The notes under the pieces are model-generated. The model saw only the letters and a program-made list of their open reading frames with translations, was not told the DNA's origin and made no database searches. Positions 8,753 through 19,466 of a stretch of 64,000 nt of DNA are shown here, piece by piece. Position 1 is the first letter of the stretch; each line of letters opens with the position of its first letter. Source of the DNA: Microcella alkaliphila (GTDB taxonomy: Bacteria; Actinomycetota; Actinomycetes; Actinomycetales; Microbacteriaceae); assembly GCF_002355395.1 (NCBI RefSeq), contig NZ_AP017315.1, forward strand, positions 1,488,001 through 1,552,000, written 5' to 3'. The position numbers and the translations under genes were made by a program.

Positions 8753-10351
8753 GTGCTCGCTGTGCAAGACCTCGAGATCCGGGTCGGCGCACGCCTGCTG
8801 ATGGAGAACGTGTCCTTCCGCGTCGCCGCCGGCGACAAGATCGGGCTGGTCGGCCGCAACGGGGCGGGCAAGACGACGCTCACCAAAGCTCTCGCGGGCG
8901 ATTCGTTGCCGACCAGTGGCACCATCACCCGGGGCGGCGAGATCGGCTACCTTCCGCAGGATCCGCGCGCCGGCGACCCCGAACAGTTGGCCCGCACGCG
9001 CATCCTCGATGCACGCGGCCTCGGCACGATCGTCGCCGACATGACGACCGCGAGCGAGGACATGGCGAGCGACGACCCGGCGATCTCCGAGCGCGCCATG
9101 CGTCGCTACAGCCGTCTCACCGACCAGTTCCAGTCTCTCGGGGGCTACGCCGCCGAGGCCGAGGCCGCTGCCATCGCCAGCAACCTGGCACTTCCCGACC
9201 GCATTCTCAGCCAGCCGCTGAAGACGTTGTCCGGCGGTCAGCGTCGCCGCATTGAGCTGGCGCGCATCCTGTTTTCGGCCGCCGAGACGATGATTCTCGA
9301 CGAGCCGACCAACCACCTCGATGCCGACTCGGTGGTCTGGCTGCGTGACTTCCTGAAGGCGTACTCGGGCGGCGTGATCGTCATCAGCCACGATGTTCAC
9401 CTCGTCGAGGAGACCGTCAATCGTGTCTTCTATCTCGATGCCAACCGCCAGGTCATCGACATCTACAACATGGGCTGGAAGCACTACCTGCGCCAGCGCG
9501 AGGCCGACGAAGAGCGCCGCAAGAAGGAGCGCGTCAACGTCGAGAAGAAGGCGACCGCCCTGCAGCTGCAGGCGGCGCGCTTCGGTGCGAAGGCGTCGAA
9601 GGCGGCGGCCGCCCACCAGATGGTTGCGCGCGCTGAACGGATGCTCGCGGGCCTCGACGAGGTGCGCGCGGTTGATCGCGTGGCCAAGCTCCGCTTTCCG
9701 GAGCCCGCCCCGGTCGGCAAGACCCCGCTGCAGGCAAAAAACTTGTCGAAGAGCTACGGCTCGCTCGAGATCTTCACCGCCGTCGACTTGGCGGTTGACC
9801 GCGGGTCACGTGTCGTCATCCTCGGGTTGAACGGTGCCGGGAAGACGACGCTGCTGCGCATCCTCGCGGGTGTCGACAAGCCCGACACGGGCGAACTCGA
9901 ACCGGGGCACGGTCTGCGGGTGGGCTACTACGCGCAGGAGCACGAGACGCTCGACGTGAACCGCAGCGTGCTCGCCAACATGATGAGCGCATCCGAGTCG
10001 ATCACCGAGCGGGAGGCGCGCAGCGTCCTCGGCTCATTCCTCTTCGTCGGCGACGACGTGCAAAAGCCCGCCGGCGTGCTGTCGGGCGGCGAGAAGACCC
10101 GGTTGTCGCTCGCGATGCTCGTCGTGTCGAAGGCGAACCTGCTACTGCTCGACGAGCCCACCAACAACCTCGACCCGGCGAGCCGGGAAGAGATCCTCGG
10201 CGCACTCGCCAACTACTCGGGAGCGGTCATCCTCGTCAGTCACGACGAGGGTGCGGTGGAAGCGCTGAACCCTGAGCGCGTACTGATCATGCCCGACGGG
10301 GTCGAAGACCTCTGGACGGCCGACTACGCCGACCTGATCTCGCTCGCGTAG
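8753..10351 (+). CDS. ABC-F family ATPase (ribosome-associated)
   Basis: A 532-residue protein with two ABC ATPase domains in tandem and no membrane segments, the ABC-F arrangement. Domain 1 has Walker A GRNGAGKTT near residue 43 and signature LSGGQRRRIEL; domain 2 has GLNGAGKTT near residue 362 and LSGGEKTRLSL. Each Walker B is followed by DEPTN. A basic, helical linker (residues about 245-300, EADEERRKKER) joins them, as in translation factors such as EttA. ABC-F proteins bind the ribosomal E site and relieve stalling or confer antibiotic resistance; which applies cannot be told. Start is GTG, 128 bases from divergent bioY, with a TAGACT box near 8689. Confidence 0.93.
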   Translation: MLAVQDLEIRVGARLLMENVSFRVAAGDKIGLVGRNGAGKTTLTKALAGDSLPTSGTITRGGEIGYLPQDPRAGDPEQLARTRILDARGLGTIVADMTTASEDMASDDPAISERAMRRYSRLTDQFQSLGGYAAEAEAAAIASNLALPDRILSQPLKTLSGGQRRRIELARILFSAAETMILDEPTNHLDADSVVWLRDFLKAYSGGVIVISHDVHLVEETVNRVFYLDANRQVIDIYNMGWKHYLRQREADEERRKKERVNVEKKATALQLQAARFGAKASKAAAAHQMVARAERMLAGLDEVRAVDRVAKLRFPEPAPVGKTPLQAKNLSKSYGSLEIFTAVDLAVDRGSRVVILGLNGAGKTTLLRILAGVDKPDTGELEPGHGLRVGYYAQEHETLDVNRSVLANMMSASESITEREARSVLGSFLFVGDDVQKPAGVLSGGEKTRLSLAMLVVSKANLLLLDEPTNNLDPASREEILGALANYSGAVILVSHDEGAVEALNPERVLIMPDGVEDLWTADYADLISLA

Positions 10352-10371
10352 TCGGCCTCACACTCGCGGCG

Positions 10372-11205
10372 TCAGCGAGCAGCGGCGTCGAGGAGCGCGT
10401 CTTCTTCTTCGTCGTCGGTCGGCCCCGCCCGGCGACGCTTCGGGGGCGGAACGGGTTCGCCGGTCTCAGCGGCCCGCAGCACGCGCAACTCCTGCCGAAT
10501 CGCCCACCCGAAACCGATGAACCCCAGAAGGGCGAAGACGTACCACTGGAAGGTGTAGCTGAGGTGCGGCCCCTCATTGATCTCGGGGCGCGCCGCGGCC
10601 AGCGGGGTCGTCGCCGGCGAGGGGGATTCATCCGCCAGCTGCAGGTACGCACCTTCCACCACGTCGTCGCCGAGATTGTCCGCGATCGTGGGCAGGTGGA
10701 TCGTCGCGATCTGGCCGTCCGGCGCGCCACGACCGGGAATGGTGGGCTCGCTCGGGCGGATACGCCCGACAACGTCGACCCTGCCACTCGGGGCCGCGGG
10801 CACGACGTCGGGGGAGTCCTGGGCCGAGCCGACCGGTAGCCAGCCACGGTTCACGATCACAAGTCCGCCGTCGTCGAGTCGCAACGGCACGATGACCTCG
10901 AAGCCGGGCTGCCCCGAGCGCGGTCGTGCCCGCACGAGCAGCTGCTCGTCGAGCAGGTACTCACCACTGACGGCGACGGGCTGCCACTCATCGTCGGGGC
11001 GGAAGGAGTCTCGGTCAGGCAGTGCTTCGTCGAGCGAGACGGGCGCGGCGTCGTAGTTGTTCTCGATCCGCTCGATCGCGGCGACCGCCTCCTCGCGGCG
11101 GTTCCACTGCCAGACCCCCAAGAGTGAACAGATCACAGCGAAAACGACGGTCACGGCGAAGTAGCCGAGCCACCGCTTCGTCAACGCGATCTGCAGGATG
11201 CTCAC
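10372..11205 (-). CDS. SURF1-family cytochrome oxidase assembly protein
   Basis: A 277-residue SURF1/Shy1 protein with one transmembrane helix near residues 12-32 and another near 225-245, flanking an extracytoplasmic domain. Family features are LGVWQWNRREE just after helix 1, VNRGWLP, and YTFQWYVFALLGF in helix 2. SURF1 proteins help insert heme a into oxidase subunit I, which fits ctaA and ctaB in the same window. The C-terminal tail is acidic and low in complexity (DDEEEDALL). The GTG start overlaps the upstream stop by GTGA. Confidence 0.93.
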   Translation of the reverse strand: MSILQIALTKRWLGYFAVTVVFAVICSLLGVWQWNRREEAVAAIERIENNYDAAPVSLDEALPDRDSFRPDDEWQPVAVSGEYLLDEQLLVRARPRSGQPGFEVIVPLRLDDGGLVIVNRGWLPVGSAQDSPDVVPAAPSGRVDVVGRIRPSEPTIPGRGAPDGQIATIHLPTIADNLGDDVVEGAYLQLADESPSPATTPLAAARPEINEGPHLSYTFQWYVFALLGFIGFGWAIRQELRVLRAAETGEPVPPPKRRRAGPTDDEEEDALLDAAAR

Positions 11206-11459
11206 GGGGTGTCATTCTGCCCGACCACGTCGGGCAGCTGGTCGACGACGACGCCCGCCGGGGTGATCGCGACGGGAAAACCGCGCTGGTCGACGAAGTC
11301 GTAGAGGTAGTCGCGGTGCTCGTCGCAGGCAAGCCACACCTTCACGCGGGAGACGTCGTGAATTTTCGGATTACGCCAGTTCACGGCCCAGGCCGCGTCG
11401 GCACGGCACCCGCTTCGCGAGCAGCGCAGCCCGGAGATCTCACCCGGGAGGCCGATCAC
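11202..11459 (-). CDS. Small Cys/His-containing protein of unknown function
   Basis: An 85-residue protein with no membrane segment. It has CSRSGC near residues 15-20 and ACDEHRD near 47-53. The C-x4-C plus C-x2-H arrangement could bind zinc, which is inference. It overlaps DUF3099 upstream (GTGA, so the GTG at 11459 is the likely start) and SURF1 downstream (GTGA), giving a three-gene coupled operon. It may therefore take part in respiratory-chain assembly, but I do not recognise a named family. Confidence 0.75.
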   Translation of the reverse strand: MIGLPGEISGLRCSRSGCRADAAWAVNWRNPKIHDVSRVKVWLACDEHRDYLYDFVDQRGFPVAITPAGVVVDQLPDVVGQNDTP

Positions 11460-11743
11460 GACTGGGGGCCCTGGCCCGAGAACAGAATTGACCCGGGGCG
11501 CTCGACCTGGTCGCCTCCCGTGCGGGTGACCTGGTTCGCGGCGATCACGGCGAAGTAGGGCAGGAAGACGGCGCCGAGCGCGGGAATCAGTAGCCACCAG
11601 CCGGGCGTGTAGAAGCACGCGATGATGCACACCACCCGGATTCCCATCGAGGTGGCGTACTTGATCATGCGCGATTTCCGCTCCTCGTCGGGAGCGTCAC
11701 TGAGGCTCGTGATCACGCTCGTGGATGCGGCCTTCTGCTTCAT
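11456..11743 (-). CDS. DUF3099 membrane protein
   Basis: A 95-residue protein. After a hydrophilic N terminus with the SLSDAPDEERKSRMIKYATSMGIR stretch typical of DUF3099, there are two hydrophobic helices (about residues 33-50 and 55-75) joined by a tight YTPGWW turn. Function unknown. It begins a stop/start-coupled operon with the Cys/His protein and SURF1. It is divergent from fabG. Confidence 0.85.
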   Translation of the reverse strand: MKQKAASTSVITSLSDAPDEERKSRMIKYATSMGIRVVCIIACFYTPGWWLLIPALGAVFLPYFAVIAANQVTRTGGDQVERPGSILFSGQGPQS

Positions 11744-11776
11744 CGTGAAGTGATGCTATCCCCGCTTCCCTGCTAA

Positions 11777-11782
11777 TAGGCT
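11777..11782 (+). promoter_or_regulatory. -10 box of a probably leaderless fabG transcript
   Basis: TAGGCT ends 8 bases before the ATG at 11791, the distance expected if transcription starts at or next to the start codon. No ribosome site is visible. Confidence 0.4.
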
Positions 11783-11790
11783 TGATGGTT

Positions 11791-12501
11791 ATGAGTACCC
11801 AGCGCACCGTTCTCGTCACCGGGGGCAACCGCGGCATCGGCCGCGCAATCGCGGAACAGTTTCTCGCCGGGGGGCACCGCGTCGCGGTGACCGCGCGGTC
11901 GGGCGAGGGTCCCGAGGGCTCGTTGACCGTCACGGCCGATGTGACCGACGCCGCATCGCTGGATGCCGCGTTCACCGAGGTGGAGGCACAGTACGGCCCC
12001 GTCGAGGTCGTTGTGGCAAACGCGGGGATCACCCGCGACACGTTGCTGCTGCGCATGAGCGAGGACGACTTCACCGACGTCATCGACACGAACCTGACGG
12101 GAGCGTTCCGCACCGTCAAGCGCGCGTCCAAGGGGATGCTGAAGGCGCGTTTCGGCCGCATCATTCTGATTTCGAGCGTGGTCGGCCTCTACGGCTCGGC
12201 CGGCCAGGTGAATTACTCGGCGTCGAAGTCGGCGCTCGTCGGTATGGCGCGCTCGCTGACCCGCGAGCTCGGCGGCCGCGGCATCACCGCCAACGTGGTC
12301 GCACCGGGATTCATCGAGACCGACATGACCGCGGCACTGCCGGAGGACCAGCAGAAGGCGTACCAGGACGCGATTCCGGCCGGACGCTTCGCGACTCCCG
12401 TCGAGGTGGCGCGCGTCGTCACCTGGCTGGCGGGCGACGACGCTGGCTACATCTCTGGAGCAGTGATCCCGGTCGATGGCGGCCTGGGCATGGGGCACTA
12501 G
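11791..12501 (+). CDS. fabG: 3-oxoacyl-[acyl-carrier-protein] reductase FabG
   Basis: Short-chain dehydrogenase/reductase that reduces 3-oxoacyl-ACP with NADPH in fatty acid elongation. The 236-residue protein has the cofactor motif TGGNRGIG (residues 10-17), NAGI, catalytic S129, and Y142-x3-K146 (YSASK), and ends in the VDGGLGMGH tail seen in FabG. Three starts are possible (TTG 11782, ATG 11785, ATG 11791); I chose 11791 because TAGGCT upstream places a leaderless start there. It overlaps convergent serB by 4 bases. Other SDR roles are possible, but similarity to actinobacterial FabG is high. Confidence 0.9.
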   Translation: MSTQRTVLVTGGNRGIGRAIAEQFLAGGHRVAVTARSGEGPEGSLTVTADVTDAASLDAAFTEVEAQYGPVEVVVANAGITRDTLLLRMSEDDFTDVIDTNLTGAFRTVKRASKGMLKARFGRIILISSVVGLYGSAGQVNYSASKSALVGMARSLTRELGGRGITANVVAPGFIETDMTAALPEDQQKAYQDAIPAGRFATPVEVARVVTWLAGDDAGYISGAVIPVDGGLGMGH

Positions 12502-13136
12502 CCCCGCAGGCCCAGCAGGGGCAAGACGGCGCTGAGGTCGCGCTCGTCGACTGCGACGTGCGCACCCTCGCGCACGACCGGCTTCGCGCAGAACGCGACC
12601 GACAGTTGTGCGGCACGCATCATCGCCAGGTCGTTCGCGCCGTCACCGACCGCGATCGTGCGCGCGAGCGGCACGCCGAATCGGTGGGCCCACTCGCGGA
12701 GCGCGGCGGCCTTGGCGTCCGCGTCGATGACGGGTCCGGTCGTGCGGCCGGTGAGGCGCGCATCCGCGACCTCCAAGCGGTTCGCGCGGTGAGCATCCAG
12801 ACCGAGAGCGTCGGCGATCGGGTCGAGTAGTTCGTGAAAGCCGCCCGAGACGACCGCGATCACTCCGTCGGCCGCGTGCACCCCGTCGACGAGCTCGCGC
12901 GCACCGGCGGTCAGCGAGATGCGGGATGCGGCGCTCGCGAGGCGTTCGACGGGCAGGCCGGCGAGGGTCGACACCCGTTTCGCGAGACTGTCGGCAAAGT
13001 CGAGCTCCCCGGCCATCGCCCGCTCCGTGATGCGCGCCACCTCGACGCCGCAGCCGGCCTCGTCGGCGATGAGTTCGATCGCCTCCTCGTTGATGAGCGT
13101 GGAGTCCACATCGAGCACCACGAGAAACCGCGCCAC
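12498..13136 (-). CDS. serB: Phosphoserine phosphatase
   Basis: HAD-superfamily phosphatase that hydrolyses phosphoserine to serine, the last step of serine synthesis. The 212-residue protein has motif I DVDST with nucleophile D9 and D11, motif II SGG, a conserved Lys in DADAKAAAL, and motif III GDGANDLAMM. It lacks the ACT domains found at the N terminus of mycobacterial SerB2, so it is the short form. Downstream of glgC in the same direction, 43 bases apart. Confidence 0.93.
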   Translation of the reverse strand: MARFLVVLDVDSTLINEEAIELIADEAGCGVEVARITERAMAGELDFADSLAKRVSTLAGLPVERLASAASRISLTAGARELVDGVHAADGVIAVVSGGFHELLDPIADALGLDAHRANRLEVADARLTGRTTGPVIDADAKAAALREWAHRFGVPLARTIAVGDGANDLAMMRAAQLSVAFCAKPVVREGAHVAVDERDLSAVLPLLGLRG

Positions 13137-13179
13137 GCTCGCCTCCCTTTCCTTGCGCCCGCGCGGGCGCGGGCGGGCA

Positions 13180-14415
13180 CTACGCGACGGTTTGGCCCTT
13201 GCCGACCACCACGATTCCGGTTTCGGTCACCGTGAACCCTCGGGCTCGGTCGGCGGCGTGATCGACGCCCACCTGCGCTCCGGGGGCGACGACGACCTCC
13301 TTGTCGAGAATAGCCCGCTCCACGACCGCCCCCGCGCCGATCTGAGCCTTCTCGAACACGATGGAGTCAACGATGCGGGCGGACTCCGCGATGACCCCCG
13401 AACCGAGCACGCTGCGTTCGATGTGGCTACCGGAGAGCACCGAGCCAAGCGAGACGATCGAGTCGATGACGGAACCGACTTCGCCTTTCGCATCGCGCAC
13501 AAACTTGGCGGGTGGCAGGTTCAGTTGCTGCGTAAAGATCGGCCACTCGGCGTTGTACAGGTTGAAGACGGGCAGGGCCGAGATGAGGTCTTGGTGGGCG
13601 TCGAAAAACGACTCAATGGTTCCGACGTCGCGCCAGTAGTACTTGTCGCGGTCGGTCGAGCCGGGCACATCGTTGCGGTTCAGATCGTAGACGTACGCCT
13701 CACCGCGGTCGACGAAGGCGGGAACGATGTCGCCGCCCATGTCGTGCTTCGAATTCTCGATGTCCGCGTCGCGCGTCACCGCGTCGATCAGCACGTCGGC
13801 GTCGAACACGTAGTTGCCCATGGACGCGAGAATTTCGTGTGGCGAGTCGGGCAACCCGAGAGCGTCGGTCGGCTTCTCGCGGAACGCCGCGATGCGCTGC
13901 GGGTTCGCGGGGTCGGTCTCGATGACGCCGAACTGGTCGGCCAGGCTGATCGGCTGGCGAATTCCGGCCACCGTGGCCCCGGCCCCGTTCTCGATGTGCG
14001 CGTCGATCATCTGCCGGAAGTCCATGCGATAGACGTGATCGGCGCCGACCACGACGACGATGTCGGGCTTTTCATCGCGAATCAGATTGAGGCTCTGGAA
14101 GATCGCGTCCGCCGAACCGGAAAACCAGCGCTTGCCGACGCGCTGCTGAGCAGGAACCGACGCCACGTAGGCGTTCAGCATGCCGCTGAGGCGCCACGTC
14201 TGCGACACGTGACGGTCGAGCGAGTGGCTCTTGTACTGCGTGAGAACGACCACCTGGCGAAGCCCCGAATTGATCAGGTTCGACAGGGCGAAATCGATCA
14301 GGCGGTAGCCGCCCGCAAACGGCACCGCGGGCTTCGCCCGGTCGACGGTGAGGGGCATGAGGCGCTTCCCTTCGCCGCCAGCGAGCACGATGCCGAAGAT
14401 CTTGGGAGAGGCCAT
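13180..14415 (-). CDS. glgC: Glucose-1-phosphate adenylyltransferase
   Basis: Makes ADP-glucose from ATP and glucose 1-phosphate, the committed step to glycogen and to maltose 1-phosphate. The 411-residue protein has the nucleotidyl transferase signature [13 protein letters not shown] at the N terminus, [23 protein letters not shown], and a C-terminal left-handed beta-helix with hexapeptide repeats. The ATG at 14415 gives the usual [10 protein letters not shown] start; a GTG three codons upstream is also in frame. It is divergent from the glycogen/maltosyl synthase gene, the same arrangement as Rv1213/Rv1212c of Mycobacterium tuberculosis. Confidence 0.96.
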   Translation of the reverse strand: MASPKIFGIVLAGGEGKRLMPLTVDRAKPAVPFAGGYRLIDFALSNLINSGLRQVVVLTQYKSHSLDRHVSQTWRLSGMLNAYVASVPAQQRVGKRWFSGSADAIFQSLNLIRDEKPDIVVVVGADHVYRMDFRQMIDAHIENGAGATVAGIRQPISLADQFGVIETDPANPQRIAAFREKPTDALGLPDSPHEILASMGNYVFDADVLIDAVTRDADIENSKHDMGGDIVPAFVDRGEAYVYDLNRNDVPGSTDRDKYYWRDVGTIESFFDAHQDLISALPVFNLYNAEWPIFTQQLNLPPAKFVRDAKGEVGSVIDSIVSLGSVLSGSHIERSVLGSGVIAESARIVDSIVFEKAQIGAGAVVERAILDKEVVVAPGAQVGVDHAADRARGFTVTETGIVVVGKGQTVA

Positions 14416-14449
14416 GACACCCACAGTAGGCGAGGGGTGAGCGCCGTAC

Positions 14450-14455
14450 TAGGGT
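14450..14455 (+). promoter_or_regulatory. -10 box of a probably leaderless glgM transcript
   Basis: TAGGGT ends 7 bases before the ATG at 14463, so the transcript probably begins at the start codon. No Shine-Dalgarno sequence is present. Confidence 0.45.
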
Positions 14456-14462
14456 CATCCGC

Positions 14463-15644
14463 ATGCGCGTCGACGTCATTTCTCGTGAGTATCCGCCGGA
14501 GGTCTACGGAGGGGCCGGTGTGCACGTCGCCGAGTTGGTGCGCGCGCTACGGCAGCGCCTCGATGTGCGGGTGCGCTGCTTCGGTCAGCCCCGGCAGGAG
14601 GCTGACACGCACGCCTACCTCGTGCCCGGTGCGCTGTCGAGCGCGAACCCGGCGCTCGCGACCCTCGGCGTTGACTTAGCGATTGCCGAAGACGTCGACG
14701 GCGCCGATCTCGTGCACTCGCACACCTGGTACGCGAACGCCGCCGGCCACCTCGCCCAATTGCTGCACGACGTGCCTCACGTCGTCACGGCCCACAGCCT
14801 TGAACCGCTGCGACCGTGGAAGGCCGAGCAGCTCGGCGGCGGCTACCGCGTCTCGCGCTGGATCGAGAAGACCGCTTTCGAGTCGGCTAACGCCGTCATC
14901 GCCGTGAGCGATGGCATGCGCCGCGACATTCTGCGCTGCTACCCCGAGCTTGACGAGCAGAAGGTCACGACCATCCACAACGGCATCGACCTGGAGCGCT
15001 GGCAGCGCACGATCGATCACGAGGCCGTGCGCGGTCTCGGCATCGATCCCGACCGCCCCACCGTGGCGTTCGTCGGTCGAATCACCCGCCAGAAGGGCCT
15101 GCCGTACCTGCTCGAGGCTGCCCGCCGCTTGCCGAAGGACGTGCAGCTCGTGCTGTGTGCCGGCGCGCCGGACACGCCCGAGATTCTCCGCGAGGTGCAG
15201 AACGGGGTGGCCGCGCTACAGACGGAACGCACGGGTGTCGTCTGGATCGAGCGGATGCTCGCCCCACGGGAACTCGCGGCCGTGCTGTCGCACGCCACCG
15301 CGTTCGTGTGCCCGAGTGTGTACGAGCCGCTCGGCATCGTGAACCTCGAGGCGATGGCCTGCGGCGTGGCGGTCGTCGGCACCGACACCGGCGGTATCCC
15401 CGAAGTGGTCGAAGACGGCGTCACGGGTCGCCTCGTGCCGATCGACCAGGTGAACGACGGAACCGGCACGCCGCTCGATCCGGAGCGATTCGTGAGCGAC
15501 CTGGCGCGCATCCTCGAGGAGGTCGTCATGGACGAGCCCCGAGCGCACGCGATGGGGGAGGCGGGCAGGCGCCGCGCCGAGGAAATGTTCTCGTGGGATC
15601 GCATCGCGGAACGCACCGACGCGCTCTACCGCAGCCTCGTCTGA
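14463..15644 (+). CDS. glgM: ADP-glucose-dependent glycosyltransferase, GlgM/GlgA type
   Basis: GT4/GT5-fold glycosyltransferase of 393 residues. It has the N-terminal YPPEVYGGAGVHVAEL loop, HSHTW, the mid-protein VGRITRQKG, and the donor-site VCPSVYEPLGIVNLEAMACG with the E-x7-E pair. The length and divergent pairing with glgC match mycobacterial Rv1212c, first called GlgA (glycogen synthase) and later shown to make maltose 1-phosphate (GlgM). I favour the maltose-1-phosphate role by synteny and because treS lies 2 kb away. GlgE is not in the window. True glycogen synthase activity remains possible. Confidence 0.88.
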   Translation: MRVDVISREYPPEVYGGAGVHVAELVRALRQRLDVRVRCFGQPRQEADTHAYLVPGALSSANPALATLGVDLAIAEDVDGADLVHSHTWYANAAGHLAQLLHDVPHVVTAHSLEPLRPWKAEQLGGGYRVSRWIEKTAFESANAVIAVSDGMRRDILRCYPELDEQKVTTIHNGIDLERWQRTIDHEAVRGLGIDPDRPTVAFVGRITRQKGLPYLLEAARRLPKDVQLVLCAGAPDTPEILREVQNGVAALQTERTGVVWIERMLAPRELAAVLSHATAFVCPSVYEPLGIVNLEAMACGVAVVGTDTGGIPEVVEDGVTGRLVPIDQVNDGTGTPLDPERFVSDLARILEEVVMDEPRAHAMGEAGRRRAEEMFSWDRIAERTDALYRSLV

Positions 15645-15673
15645 CCGCGACGGTGCCCTAGGCTGGAGGCACC

Positions 15674-16456
15674 ATGGCGCGCGTTCTCGACTTCGACGAT
15701 GTTTCTCTGACGCGGGGCGACACCCGCATCCTCGACGGCGTTTTCTGGCAGGTCGAGGACGATCAGCGCTGGGTCGTACTCGGGCCGAACGGCGCCGGGA
15801 AGACCACGCTCTTGCAGCTCGCGGCCTCGCACCTGCACCCCTCGAATGGTCACGTCCGCGTGCTCGACGAGGAGTTGGGACACAGCGACGTGCGCGAATT
15901 GCGCCCCCGTATCGGCTTTGCCTCCACGGCGCTTGCGCGCCAGCTGCCCGCCGACGAGCGGGTCCTCGACGTCGTCATGACGGCCGCCCACTCGGTCACC
16001 GGCCGCTGGAATGAAGAGTACGAAGAGGTCGACGAGCGGCGCGCCCGCCGCGTCTTGCGCGAGTGGAAGCTTGAGGAATTCGCCGAGCGCACCTTCGGCA
16101 CGCTGAGCGATGGCGAGCAGAAGCGCGTGCAGATCGCCCGGTCGATCATGACCGACCCCGAGCTGCTCCTGCTGGACGAGCCGGCAGCGAGCCTTGACCT
16201 CGGAGCTCGTGAAGAGCTGGTGCAGCTGCTCGGCGCGTACGCCTCCGAGCCGAGTTCGCCCGCGATGGTGATGGTGACCCACCACGTGGAGGAGATTCCC
16301 GCCGGCTTCACCCACGCGCTGCTGCTCGCCCATGGCCGAGTCGTCGCAGCAGGCATGCTCGAGGAGGTCCTCACGAGTGATCGACTCAGTGAGGCATTTG
16401 GCGTCGGGTTGAACGTGTGGCGGGACGGCGACCGCTTCGTGGCACGCGCCTCCTGA
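15674..16456 (+). CDS. ABC transporter ATP-binding protein, partner unknown
   Basis: A 260-residue single ABC ATPase domain. Walker [10 protein letters not shown] is near residue 42, the signature is LSDGEQKRV (an S-D variant of LSGGQ) near 157, Walker [13 protein letters not shown], and H-loop VTHHVEEIP. The [20 protein letters not shown] tail resembles the ModF/YlmA-like group of stand-alone ATPases. No permease is adjacent, so the partner and substrate are unknown. GGAGG at 15665 gives a strong ribosome site for the ATG at 15674. Confidence 0.85.
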   Translation: MARVLDFDDVSLTRGDTRILDGVFWQVEDDQRWVVLGPNGAGKTTLLQLAASHLHPSNGHVRVLDEELGHSDVRELRPRIGFASTALARQLPADERVLDVVMTAAHSVTGRWNEEYEEVDERRARRVLREWKLEEFAERTFGTLSDGEQKRVQIARSIMTDPELLLLDEPAASLDLGAREELVQLLGAYASEPSSPAMVMVTHHVEEIPAGFTHALLLAHGRVVAAGMLEEVLTSDRLSEAFGVGLNVWRDGDRFVARAS

Positions 16457-16471
16457 TCGTTTTCGCTCTGC

Positions 16472-16477
16472 TAGACT
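16472..16477 (+). promoter_or_regulatory. -10 box for rpmE2
   Basis: TAGACT lies 79 bases before the rpmE2 start, leaving a leader that contains a short CCCCGAATCCGGGG inverted repeat near 16509. No Zur-like operator is evident. Confidence 0.35.
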
Positions 16478-16556
16478 CGTGTGTCGGCCCAACGGCCGTA
16501 TCCGCGTGCCCCGAATCCGGGGAAATCCACCTCCGACACATCTCAAGGACCAACGA

Positions 16557-16805
16557 ATGAAGGCTGACATCCACCCCGACTACGCGCCCGTGGTGTTCCG
16601 CGACCTGGCGTCGGGCGAGACCTACCTCACCCGTTCGACGGTCACGAGCGACAAGACGATCGAGCTCGACGGCGTGACCTACCCCGTCATCGACGTCGAA
16701 ATCTCGGCCGCCTCGCACCCGTTCTACACGGGCAAGCAGCGCATCATGGACTCGGCCGGCCGCGTCGAGAAGTTCAACAAGCGCTTCAAGAATTTCGGCG
16801 GCTAA
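16557..16805 (+). CDS. rpmE2: 50S ribosomal protein L31, type B
   Basis: An 82-residue L31 paralogue. It has the [12 protein letters not shown] and [19 protein letters not shown] segments of the type B form and contains no cysteine, so it is the zinc-independent version that replaces zinc-binding L31 when zinc is scarce. In other bacteria such genes are repressed by Zur; I see no clear Zur box. Start ATG 16557. A UUCG-capped terminator follows the stop. Confidence 0.96.
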   Translation: MKADIHPDYAPVVFRDLASGETYLTRSTVTSDKTIELDGVTYPVIDVEISAASHPFYTGKQRIMDSAGRVEKFNKRFKNFGG

Positions 16806-16821
16806 GCCCCGATTCTTCCCG

Positions 16822-16851
16822 CGAGTGGCCCCGCTTCGGCGGGGCCACTCG
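16822..16851 (+). terminator. Terminator hairpin with UUCG loop after rpmE2
   Basis: A 13-bp perfect stem closed by a TTCG tetraloop lies between the convergent ends of rpmE2 and the exonuclease gene; no long T run follows. Confidence 0.88.
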
Positions 16852-16879
16852 TCGTTACCGGACGGATGCGCGAAAAGCG

Positions 16880-17575
16880 CTACGACGAGTGCCGCAGCGG
16901 CCAGCCGCGATCGGCGGTGAAATTCTGGTCTTTGGATGCGCGCATCCACGATTCGAAGCTGTCGGCCTGTTGTTGGTGCCACACGGCCTGCTGCGCGTGC
17001 AGTTCGGCGAGCGTACCCGGCAGATCGTCGGCCCACCGCTCGATGAGCGCGCGGGCGACGTGGCCCGCGGCGATTGCGTCGACGCTCGCGTCGTGTGCGC
17101 CGTCGAGGGTGACGCCATAGTGGGCGCTGACGGCCTCCAGCGTGCGTTTGCCTTTGCGGTATCGGTCGACGGCCTTGTCAATGACGAGCGGGTCGATGAC
17201 GAGCGGCGGTGACACGAACGGCCCGGCGTGATGCCGCTTCGCTTCGTGTCTCAACAGGGTCAGGTCGTACGGCGCGTTGTAGACCACGAGCGGGAGACCG
17301 TCGGCTGCGCGTGCGGCGAGTTCGTCGACGATTTCGCGCACGACGAGGCTGGCTGAGCGCCCTTCCGCCCGAGCGCGCTCGGTGGTCACACCGTGAATCG
17401 CCGCAGCGCCCGCGGGAATCTCTACCCCCGGGTCGGCAAGCCACGAGCGGCTCGAGATGAGCGCGCCGTCGGCGCTCAGGACGCCGACGAACGCCGTGAC
17501 GATGCGGGCCGTCGTCACGTCGACGCCGGTCGTCTCGAGGTCGAAGACGGCGAGTGCCGGGGCAGAAATGCTCAT
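16880..17575 (-). CDS. DnaQ-like 3'-5' exonuclease (DEDDh)
   Basis: A 231-residue exonuclease of the epsilon/RNase T fold. Exo I is FDLETTG (D11, E13), Exo II is NAPYDLTLL with its Asp, and Exo III is HDASVDA with catalytic His and Asp. Actinobacteria carry several such stand-alone proteins; some proofread or trim RNA and the exact substrate is unknown. The gene is followed in the same direction by no close partner; treS lies 9 bases upstream of its start, so the two are probably cotranscribed. Confidence 0.88.
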   Translation of the reverse strand: MSISAPALAVFDLETTGVDVTTARIVTAFVGVLSADGALISSRSWLADPGVEIPAGAAAIHGVTTERARAEGRSASLVVREIVDELAARAADGLPLVVYNAPYDLTLLRHEAKRHHAGPFVSPPLVIDPLVIDKAVDRYRKGKRTLEAVSAHYGVTLDGAHDASVDAIAAGHVARALIERWADDLPGTLAELHAQQAVWHQQQADSFESWMRASKDQNFTADRGWPLRHSS

Positions 17576-17584
17576 GGGCGCAGG

Positions 17585-19336
<1,752 letters not shown>

Positions 19337-19452
19337 AGCGCTCCTAGACAAACGGCGGGGTGGGTCAACACCCCACTGTAGACGGCACCTCGAACCGTTT
19401 CGAGCGCGCGGGGCCGCCGTTTCACGAGCCGTTCTCGGCAGTGCCCGCGCCA

Positions 19453-19458
19453 TAGACT
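19453..19458 (+). promoter_or_regulatory. -10 box of a probably leaderless hydrolase transcript
   Basis: TAGACT ends 8 bases before the ATG at 19467; no ribosome site is present between them. Confidence 0.45.
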
Positions 19459-19466
19459 GGGCCGCG

